Shown: positions 1-5,750 of the stretch, piece by piece
How positions within the stretch are numbered: the stretch's first letter is position 1
Layout: each line of letters opens with the position of its first letter
Notes under the pieces: model-generated
Told to the model about the DNA's origin: nothing
The model's database searches: none
The model's input: only the letters and a program-made list of their open reading frames with translations
Translations under genes and position numbers: made by a program
Source of the DNA: Bacteroidota bacterium
GTDB taxonomy: Bacteria; Bacteroidota; Bacteroidia; Chitinophagales; Chitinophagaceae
Direction of reading: 5' to 3'
DNA length: 5,750 nt
NCBI GenBank assembly: GCA_023412975.1
Contig: JAEZRB010000153.1
Span: forward strand, 1 to 5,750

Positions 1-978
1 GATATATTATATGTGAATGGTCAGCAGGTAGGCCAGACAACATATCAATACCCCCAAAGAAGGTACAATGTTCCGGCAGGCTTATTAAAGGCTGGCAAAA
101 ATTTATTCGTTGTGCGAGTAACCAACCAGGCTGGTAAAGGAGGATTCGTCTCCGACAAACCATATTATCTTTTTGCCGGCAGTGATACCATCGATCTCAA
201 AGGATATTGGCAATACAAAGTCGGTGAGGTTTTTGTGCCTGGTGGCAGCTGGACGGGGTTCAATGTGCAATACCAGCCCACAGCCTTGTACAATGCGATG
301 ATTGCGCCGATGATCGATTATACGATTAAGGGATTTCTGTGGTACCAGGGTGAGGCTAATACAACGAGGGCCGAAGAATATGCAAAATTGCAGCCCGCCC
401 TGATTCAGGACTGGAGAAAAAAATGGAGACAGGGAGAACTTCCATTCTTCTATGTGCAACTTCCAAACTTCATGGATGCCAACTACCTTCCATCCGAAAG
501 CCAGTGGGCCATGCTTAGGGAATCGCAATTGAAGTCTCTATCTGCTCCCAATACGGCTATGGCCGTGGCTATCGATCTTGGGGAATGGAATGATATACAT
601 CCCGATAACAAAAAAGATGTCGGCGTGAGACTTGCTCTTGCCGCACGCAAGCTTGTGTACGGAGAGGATATAGTTTATTCCGGTCCGTTATATAAATCTT
701 ACAGCATCGAAGGAAATAAAATCATCCTCAGTTTTGATCACACCGGCAGCGGCCTGGTGACAAATGATGGGGAAGAACTTGCCGAATTTGCCATCGCGGG
801 AGCGGACAAAAAATTTGTATGGGCCAAAGCAAAGATTGAAAACGACCAGGTGATCGTGTGGCACGAGGATATAAAGGATCCAAAATATGTCCGCTATGCC
901 TGGGCTGATAACCCGGTTAATCCCAATTTATTTAACAGGGAAGGATTACCAGCTTCACCATTCAGAACCGATCAGTAG
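1..978 (+). CDS. Sialate O-acetylesterase-like (SASA/CE20-type) acetylesterase, C-terminal part
   Basis: This is the last 325 residues of an esterase whose start lies left of the window; the frame is open from base 1 to the TAG at 976-978. The family is SGNH-like and removes O-acetyl groups from sugars; bacterial members without sialic acid genes nearby usually act on plant polysaccharides. The first ~55 residues look like the end of the beta-sandwich inserted in this family (VNGQQVG, then a GKN-hydrophobic-VRV strand). The hydrolase core then resumes with FLWYQGEAN around 331-360, a family hallmark. The DIHPDNK motif follows, with the predicted catalytic His at 598-600 and an Asp at 592-594, then VGVRLALAA. 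The tail is a short beta-rich region. The nucleophile Ser, expected in a GQSN-type motif, must be upstream and cannot be checked. The GTG at 13 lies inside the domain and is not the true start. Export is expected but the signal peptide is not visible. Family call is secure; the substrate is inferred from the neighbours. Confidence 0.88.
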   Translation, partial: DILYVNGQQVGQTTYQYPQRRYNVPAGLLKAGKNLFVVRVTNQAGKGGFVSDKPYYLFAGSDTIDLKGYWQYKVGEVFVPGGSWTGFNVQYQPTALYNAMIAPMIDYTIKGFLWYQGEANTTRAEEYAKLQPALIQDWRKKWRQGELPFFYVQLPNFMDANYLPSESQWAMLRESQLKSLSAPNTAMAVAIDLGEWNDIHPDNKKDVGVRLALAARKLVYGEDIVYSGPLYKSYSIEGNKIILSFDHTGSGLVTNDGEELAEFAIAGADKKFVWAKAKIENDQVIVWHEDIKDPKYVRYAWADNPVNPNLFNREGLPASPFRTDQ

Positions 979-1183
979 CTATAAAATAAAAAATCCTTAA
1001 GGTAGGCTCAACACAGCCAAATTTTTAAGTGTATAAATAACATTTATTGTAAATTTAGATACAGGTTCGATATACGGGCCTGGTTGAAGGCCCCTGCTTT
1101 CAATTCTTGTTTTTTAATATCAGCTATCAGGATCTTGTTCAGAATATTAACTATTAGAATCAATATCTCTAAACTGAAACACG
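979..1183. other. Intergenic gap, possible promoter/leader region of the downstream genes
   Basis: This 205-base AT-rich gap has no convincing reading frame and is by far the longest non-coding stretch here; the other two gaps are 34 and 2 bases. It could therefore carry a promoter for the three-gene unit. The best match to the Bacteroidota -7 element (TAnnTTTG) that I found is TAAATTTA at 1050-1057, which lacks the final G and has no clear -33 element, so I do not call a promoter. An 8-base palindrome, CCTTAAGG, lies at 995-1002 and a 6-bp hairpin at 1076-1093. The bases just before the ATG at 1184 are A-rich with no Shine-Dalgarno sequence, as is usual in this phylum. Confidence 0.5.
1076..1093 (+). 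other. GC-rich hairpin in the intergenic gap
   Basis: GGGCCT at 1076-1081 pairs perfectly with AGGCCC at 1088-1093 across a six-base loop (GGTTGA). It is the only GC-rich element in an AT-rich gap. A run of six T lies at 1110-1115, 16 bases past the stem, which is too far for a standard intrinsic terminator. It could be a weak terminator for the upstream esterase gene, a 5' leader structure of the downstream mRNA, or chance. The pairing is seen directly; any function is unproven. Confidence 0.35.
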
Positions 1184-3109
1184 ATGAAATCTATAATTAT
1201 TTGCCTTAGCGGAACGATCATGCTTTGCCTGTCGACATCTGCACAACCCCTGATGAGCCAGGCATCCGTGGGATTTGACGTTGCGCGGGAAGGTATACCA
1301 CATGGAAAAATAGATTCTGTAAGTTACAAGTCAACGACGGTGGGCAACAACCGGAAAATGTTAGTGTATACACCACCGGGATTTTCAAAAAAGAAAAAAT
1401 ACCCAGTATTATACTTACTACATGGAATTGGTGGTGATGAAAAAGAATGGCTTAAAGGGGGAAACCCGCAGGTGATAATGGATAATCTTTACGCCGATGG
1501 AAAAATCGAGCCGATGATAATTGTAATGCCCAACGGTCGCGCCATGAAAGATGATCGCGCAATAGGTAACATTTTCGACAGCGCCAAAGTGCAGGCATTT
1601 GCAGACTTTGAAAAAGACTTATTACTGGACCTGATCCCGTTCATAGAAAAAAAATATCCTGTTATAAAGGACAGGGAACATCGCGCTATTGCCGGACTGT
1701 CGATGGGCGGTGGACAATCACTAAATTTTGGTCTTGGCAATCTTGACAAATTTGCCTGGGTGGGTGGTTTCTCTTCTGCCCCAAATACGAAAAATCCTGA
1801 AGAACTTGTTCCTGATCCCTCTCAGGCAACAAACATGCTAAAGCTGCTTTGGATATCCTGCGGTGATAACGATCCCTTACTCAGGTTCAGCCAGCGTACA
1901 CATGTCTACCTGTATGAAAAAAATGTTCCGCATATTTATTATCTCGAACCAGGTGTACATGACTTCAAGGTCTGGAAAAATGGCTTATACCAGTTCAGCC
2001 AGCTACTATTTAAACCTGTAGACGCTTCTACATTTTCCAGGTATACCGTGTTGGGTGCACCTGCTGCTACCAATGTCAGATCGGCAAAATACCCACAGAT
2101 CCTGCCCGACAACCGGGTGGTATTTCGTATCAAAGCACCCGAGGCACAAAGAGTGCAGGTGGACTTAGGAAAAAAATATGACATGGTAAAAGACACCAGT
2201 GGGCATTGGATGGCCATCACAGATTCAATCGGGGAAGGTTTTCATTATTATTCGCTGCTCATTGACGGGGTTGCCCTCGCTGATCCTGCCAGTGAAACAT
2301 TCTATGGTATGGGCCGGATGGCAAGCGGTATCGAAATTCCTTTTCGGGAAGGAGGATACTACAAAATAAAAGATGTACCCCATGGCGATGTGAGAATAAA
2401 AAGGTACTTCTCTACCGTCACTGGTTCATGGCGCCGCATGTATATATATACCCCTCCGGGGTATGATGTTGAAACAGGAACAAGCTACCCGGTCCTTTAC
2501 TTACTACACGGTGGCGGTGAAGATGAGAGAGGCTGGGTTGCGCAGGGCAAAACGGAGCTAATTATGGATAACCTGATTGCCGATAAAAAAGCAAATCCCA
2601 TGCTGGTGGTGATGCTCGATGGCAATATGAGCATGGGCGGCCTGGCTGGCTTCAACGAAAATGTGCTTCGAGCTTTTGAAAACGAGCTACTAAATGCGGC
2701 CATACCCTTTGTTGAAAAAAACTATCGCGTTAAAAAAAATTCAGATAGCCGGGCACTGGCGGGTTTATCTATGGGAGGTCTTCAGACTCTGTATGCCGGA
2801 ATAAAGAATACAGAAATGTTTTCTTACCTGGGGGTCTTTAGTTCAGGCTGGTTTGCCAACAGAACCGAGCTTTCCGAGCCTCAATATACCTTTATGAAAG
2901 CGAACGCTGCAAAGATCAACAACCAGCTGAAAAGTCTCTGGATATCGATGGGAGGAAAAGAAGATATTGCTTACAACAACTGTAAAGTCATGATGTCGAA
3001 ATTTGATGAGATGAATATCCGGTATACCTATAGTGAATATCCCGGTGGACATACCTGGCCGGTATGGCGAAATAATCTTTTCAACTTTGCACAATTACTT
3101 TTTAAATAA
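1184..3109 (+). CDS. Double CE1-type esterase (CE1-CBM48-like-CE1), secreted
   Basis: This 641-residue protein contains two alpha/beta-hydrolase esterase domains of the CE1/esterase-D type, a family that includes feruloyl and acetylxylan esterases. Residues 1-20 form a signal peptide, with likely cleavage at SA|QP and no lipobox. Domain 1 (about 45-277) has YTPPG, the oxyanion LLHG (His80-Gly81), nucleophile Ser173 in GLSMGG, Asp230 in CGDND and His259 in GVHD. A beta-sandwich of the CBM48/E-set type follows (about 300-395), as usually found in front of Bacteroidota CE1 enzymes. Domain 2 (about 405-641) repeats the plan: YTPPG, His442-Gly443, Ser529 in GLSMGG, Asp594 in GGKED and His623 in GGHTW. 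Both triads look complete. Most single-domain relatives have about half this length, so it is a fused duplicate. The ATG at 1184 is chosen because it begins the signal peptide. It stands 34 bases before the fucosidase gene. It probably removes acyl groups (acetyl or feruloyl) from plant polysaccharide in the periplasm or outside the cell; the exact ester is not predictable. Confidence 0.9.
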   Translation: MKSIIICLSGTIMLCLSTSAQPLMSQASVGFDVAREGIPHGKIDSVSYKSTTVGNNRKMLVYTPPGFSKKKKYPVLYLLHGIGGDEKEWLKGGNPQVIMDNLYADGKIEPMIIVMPNGRAMKDDRAIGNIFDSAKVQAFADFEKDLLLDLIPFIEKKYPVIKDREHRAIAGLSMGGGQSLNFGLGNLDKFAWVGGFSSAPNTKNPEELVPDPSQATNMLKLLWISCGDNDPLLRFSQRTHVYLYEKNVPHIYYLEPGVHDFKVWKNGLYQFSQLLFKPVDASTFSRYTVLGAPAATNVRSAKYPQILPDNRVVFRIKAPEAQRVQVDLGKKYDMVKDTSGHWMAITDSIGEGFHYYSLLIDGVALADPASETFYGMGRMASGIEIPFREGGYYKIKDVPHGDVRIKRYFSTVTGSWRRMYIYTPPGYDVETGTSYPVLYLLHGGGEDERGWVAQGKTELIMDNLIADKKANPMLVVMLDGNMSMGGLAGFNENVLRAFENELLNAAIPFVEKNYRVKKNSDSRALAGLSMGGLQTLYAGIKNTEMFSYLGVFSSGWFANRTELSEPQYTFMKANAAKINNQLKSLWISMGGKEDIAYNNCKVMMSKFDEMNIRYTYSEYPGGHTWPVWRNNLFNFAQLLFK

Positions 3110-3143
3110 ATGCCGGGCGACTGGATCATTAAAAGTCAGGATT

Positions 3144-4781
3144 ATGAAAATTAAACTTCAGTTGATCACATATCTTTTACTTCCGGTCTGTCTGCTCGGA
3201 CAAAAAGATTATCCATCACCCATCAGGCCTGGCAATGAACCAGTAGCACCCGGCAAATTTGAATCCTCCTGGGAGTCTCTCAAACAATACAAAGTACCTG
3301 ACTGGTTTCGCGATGCCAAGTTTGGGATTTGGGCACACTGGGGACCTCAATGCCAGCCGGGCCAGGGCGACTGGTACGCACGCAATATGTATAAACAGGG
3401 CAGCAAAAATTATGACTGGCATGTAAAATACTATGGCCACCCATCAAAGGCTGGATTTAAGGAAGTAATTAATAGCTGGAAAGCGGAAAAATGGGACCCG
3501 GAGAAACTGGTTGCCCTGTACAAACGTGCCGGTGCGCAATATTTTTTTGCAATGGCCAATCATCACGACAACCTGGATATGTGGGATAGTAAATACCAGC
3601 CATGGAATACTGTAAGAGTAGGCCCGAAAAAAGATATCCTGGCAGGATGGGCTGAAGCCGCCAGGAAAAACCAGTTACCCCTCGGACTAAGTGTGCACGC
3701 CGCTCACGCATGGCTGTGGTATGAAACCGCACAACAATCCGATACTTCCGGTGAATATGCCGGAATACCTTATGACGGTGCACTTAAAGCAGAAGACGGC
3801 AAAGGAACCTGGTGGGATGGTCTTGATCCCCAGGATCTGTATGCACAAAACCATCCTTTAAGTGAAGGCAACAGAAATATTAATGCTATACACCGTCAAT
3901 GGGAATGGGGCAATGGTGTGGTGATACCCTCACAGGAATACTGTGAAAAATTTTATAACAGAACAATTGATTTGATCAACAAATTCAATCCCGACCTTCT
4001 CTATTTCGATGATACCGGGCTACCATTATATCCAATTAGTGATGCAGGTTTGAAAATCGCCTCCCATTTTTACAATTCCAATATGAGCCTGCATAATAAC
4101 AAGCTTGAAGCTGTGCTGCTTGGTAAAATTCTTACTGCTGAACAAAAGGAGTGCCTGGTCTGGGATGTAGAGCGCGGCGCGCCGGATAAAATCCAGGACC
4201 TGGCCTGGCAAACATGTACCTGTATTGGACACTGGCACTATAGTGATGCTGTTTATGAAAACAACCGGTATAAAACAGCGAAGGATGTCATCCACATGCT
4301 GGTGGATGTAGTTAGCAAAAATGGTAACCTTCTCTTAAACATACCCGTTAAAGGTGATGGCAGCATTGACGAAAAGGAAATTGCAGTGCTGGAAGGCATA
4401 ACAGCCTGGATGGATATCAATAAAGAAAGTATTTATAGCACCCGCCCCTGGAAAATATTTGGCGAAGGCCCTGCGGCCGATTCAGCCAACCCGATTAATG
4501 CACAGGGATTTAAAGAAGGCAAGATTAAATTCAGCGCAAACGACATCAGGTATAATAAAAAAGGCAACATAATCTATGCAACTGTTATGGGTGTGCCAAC
4601 CGACAAGATCTACCTAAAGAGTTTGTATGCCGCGAATGGCGTGAAAAAAATAACCCGGATAGAACTGCTGGGAAGTAAAGAGAAAATCAACTGGCGTCAA
4701 ACTGCGGATAATGTCCAAATAGACATACCCCGCGCTATCCCAAATGAAATAGCCCTGGTGTTCAAAGTGTATCAAAATTAA
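3144..4781 (+). CDS. GH29 alpha-L-fucosidase, secreted
   Basis: This 545-residue retaining exo-glycosidase is predicted to remove terminal alpha-L-fucose from glycans. The start at ATG 3144 gives a signal peptide (MKIK, hydrophobic core, likely cleavage LLG|QK at residue 19). An in-frame ATG at 3033 would overlap the esterase gene by 77 bases and bury that signal. The catalytic barrel spans about 45-430. GH29 landmarks are FGIWAHWGP (His65), the NHHDN pair His140-His141, the fucose-pocket region VHAAHAW (His185, His188), nucleophile Asp289 in LLYFDDTG, and VSKNGNLLLNIP at 390-401. IYSTRPW at 430-436 leads into a C-terminal beta-sandwich (to 545). Glu343 in DVERG is a candidate acid/base, but that residue varies in position across GH29, so the choice is tentative. 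The gene lies 34 bases after the esterase and two before the GH43 gene, consistent with cotranscription. Cys16 is not in a good lipobox, so a soluble periplasmic enzyme is more likely than a lipoprotein. The family call is firm; fucose linkage is unknown. Confidence 0.93.
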   Translation: MKIKLQLITYLLLPVCLLGQKDYPSPIRPGNEPVAPGKFESSWESLKQYKVPDWFRDAKFGIWAHWGPQCQPGQGDWYARNMYKQGSKNYDWHVKYYGHPSKAGFKEVINSWKAEKWDPEKLVALYKRAGAQYFFAMANHHDNLDMWDSKYQPWNTVRVGPKKDILAGWAEAARKNQLPLGLSVHAAHAWLWYETAQQSDTSGEYAGIPYDGALKAEDGKGTWWDGLDPQDLYAQNHPLSEGNRNINAIHRQWEWGNGVVIPSQEYCEKFYNRTIDLINKFNPDLLYFDDTGLPLYPISDAGLKIASHFYNSNMSLHNNKLEAVLLGKILTAEQKECLVWDVERGAPDKIQDLAWQTCTCIGHWHYSDAVYENNRYKTAKDVIHMLVDVVSKNGNLLLNIPVKGDGSIDEKEIAVLEGITAWMDINKESIYSTRPWKIFGEGPAADSANPINAQGFKEGKIKFSANDIRYNKKGNIIYATVMGVPTDKIYLKSLYAANGVKKITRIELLGSKEKINWRQTADNVQIDIPRAIPNEIALVFKVYQN

Positions 4782-4783
4782 CG

Positions 4784-5750
4784 ATGTATTGCAACTATCA
4801 AATCTCGCTCAATAAGAATTCGCAGGAAAATCATGACAGCCATTTAGTGCACTCTTGGAACAAGCTGCTTACAGGATTGATAGTTATCATTTTTTTCTTG
4901 TCTAATCAGGTTTCTGCCCAACAACAAAAGGCGACCAACCCGGTGATCTTTGCAGATGCGCCCGATATGTCGATGATCAGGGTAAACGATACTTACTATA
5001 TGAGCAGTACAACCATGCACATGAGCCCTGGTGTACCCATCATGAAATCGAAAGACCTGGTAAACTGGCAGATCATCAACTACGTTTATGATACCCTGGC
5101 TGATGTTGAAGAATTAAATCTTGAGAATGGCAAAAGCACCTACGGCAGGGGTTCGTGGGCAAGCTGTCTTCGGTATCACAATGGCGTTTACTATGTTTCA
5201 ACTTTTTCACAAACAACAAATACAACCTATATCTATACTACCAAAAATATCGAGACTGGCCCATGGCGCCGTGCAAGTTTTAAACCCTCTTACCACGACC
5301 ATACCATTTTTTTTGATGATGACGGTCGGGTATATTTAATCTATGGAGCAGGCAGGTTGAAACTGTTGGAACTGACAGCCGATACTTCAGCCGTCAAAAG
5401 CAACACTGAACAGATCATCATAGAAAATGCAAGTGCCCCGGCCGGTTCAGATATTGGACTTCAATCCGAAGGTTCGCAATTATTTAAGATCGATGGAAAA
5501 TATTACCTGTTCAACATTGTGTGGCCAAAGGGTGGTATGCGTACAGTCATTATCCATAGGGCTGATAAGATCACCGGGCCTTATGAAGGCCGTATCGCGC
5601 TGCAGGATCGGGGTGTGGCCCAGGGTGGTTTGATCGATACACCCGATAAAAAATGGTTCGCCTACCTGTTTCGCGATTATGGATCAGTAGGTCGTATACC
5701 CTACCTGGTGCCCGTTACATGGAAAGAAGGCTGGCCTGTTTTGGGAAATG
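4784..5750 (+). CDS. GH43 glycosidase (arabinofuranosidase/xylosidase type), N-terminal part
   Basis: The frame runs open from ATG 4784 to the window end, giving 322 residues; the C-terminus is missing. GH43 enzymes are inverting five-bladed beta-propeller glycosidases, mostly alpha-L-arabinofuranosidases and beta-xylosidases. Visible features are a signal peptide with core at about 28-45 (cleavage VSA|QQ) and a propeller start ADAPDMSMIRVNDTYYM. In that stretch Asp61 is the likely general base by spacing to the IRV strand (Asp58 is an alternative). SSTTMHMSPGVPIMKSKDL follows, then Asp172 in YHDHTIFFDDDG as likely pKa modulator and Glu229 in QSEGSQLF as likely general acid. The TMH-PG-PIM-SKDL pattern resembles GH43 subfamily 12, but I assign that from memory of the family only. 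Many such proteins carry a C-terminal beta-sandwich, which would lie beyond the window. The start is only two bases after the fucosidase stop, suggesting translational coupling. The n-region is unusually long (about 27 residues); GTG 4847 would give a more normal signal peptide but has no better ribosome site. Confidence 0.9.
   Translation, partial: MYCNYQISLNKNSQENHDSHLVHSWNKLLTGLIVIIFFLSNQVSAQQQKATNPVIFADAPDMSMIRVNDTYYMSSTTMHMSPGVPIMKSKDLVNWQIINYVYDTLADVEELNLENGKSTYGRGSWASCLRYHNGVYYVSTFSQTTNTTYIYTTKNIETGPWRRASFKPSYHDHTIFFDDDGRVYLIYGAGRLKLLELTADTSAVKSNTEQIIIENASAPAGSDIGLQSEGSQLFKIDGKYYLFNIVWPKGGMRTVIIHRADKITGPYEGRIALQDRGVAQGGLIDTPDKKWFAYLFRDYGSVGRIPYLVPVTWKEGWPVLGN

Noticed and set aside
995..1002. 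Palindrome CCTTAAGG just after the first gene, as a terminator
   Set aside because: It has no loop and no following T run, so it cannot form a standard terminator hairpin; eight-base palindromes arise by chance.
1050..1057. TAAATTTA as a Bacteroidota -7 promoter element
   Set aside because: It lacks the final G of TAnnTTTG and has no clear -33 partner at the right distance, in a region where AT-rich matches are common.
3033..3143. Upstream in-frame ATG giving a 582-residue fucosidase
   Set aside because: It overlaps the end of the esterase gene by 77 bases and puts 37 unrelated residues in front of a good signal peptide; ATG 3144 is better.
3110..3154. Fourteen-codon reading frame (MPGDW...) between the esterase and fucosidase genes
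   Set aside because: It is too short, has no recognisable ribosome site and runs into the fucosidase start; most likely chance, although a coupling role cannot be excluded.
3144..3200. Possible lipoprotein signal in the fucosidase (Cys16 in LLPVC)
   Set aside because: The residue before Cys is Val rather than Gly, Ala or Ser, and Pro precedes it; a normal signal peptidase site at LLG|QK fits better.
103..4295. Several antisense reading frames of 68-141 codons opposite the esterase and fucosidase genes
   Set aside because: None shows a recognisable domain or a start region; they mirror strongly supported + strand genes.
5121..5633. Two short + strand reading frames (72 and 68 codons) in the GH43 region
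   Set aside because: They lie in another frame inside the GH43 coding sequence, which carries clear family motifs throughout.

Overview
The window reads as part of a carbohydrate-degradation locus from a Bacteroidota bacterium. It holds four genes, all on the + strand, and each encodes a predicted secreted or periplasmic carbohydrate-active enzyme. The evidence for Bacteroidota is the type of enzymes, signal peptides ending in Ala-Gln or Gly-Gln, A-rich start regions without strong Shine-Dalgarno sequences, and the resemblance of all four proteins to the esterases, fucosidases and GH43 enzymes of that phylum. A free-living, plant-matter-degrading member (for example of the Chitinophagaceae or Sphingobacteriia) is a guess, not something the sequence proves.

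Layout. (1) Positions 1-978: the C-terminal 325 residues of a sialate O-acetylesterase-like (SASA/CE20-type) acetylesterase, cut by the left window edge. (2) Positions 979-1183: a 205-base AT-rich gap with one perfect 6-bp hairpin and no gene. (3) Positions 1184-3109: a complete 641-residue protein with two CE1-type esterase domains on either side of a CBM48/E-set-like domain. (4) Positions 3144-4781: a complete 545-residue GH29 alpha-L-fucosidase, 34 bases downstream. (5) Positions 4784-5750: the N-terminal 322 residues of a GH43 glycosidase, starting two bases after the fucosidase stop and cut by the right edge. The last three genes are packed like one transcription unit. The first may be in the same unit or may end before the 205-base gap.

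Working together: the esterases would remove acetyl (or possibly feruloyl) groups from a decorated plant polysaccharide, GH29 would remove terminal alpha-L-fucose, and GH43 would remove alpha-L-arabinofuranose or beta-xylose. Among common plant glycans, this set fits acetylated, fucosylated xyloglucan well. Acetylated arabinoxylan or a pectic side chain remain alternatives. No backbone-cleaving enzyme, SusC/SusD pair or regulator lies inside the window, so the substrate is an inference.

I found no RNA gene, mobile element, CRISPR array or clearly novel system. The most notable items are the CE1-CBM48-CE1 double esterase with both catalytic triads apparently intact, and the combination of enzyme activities.
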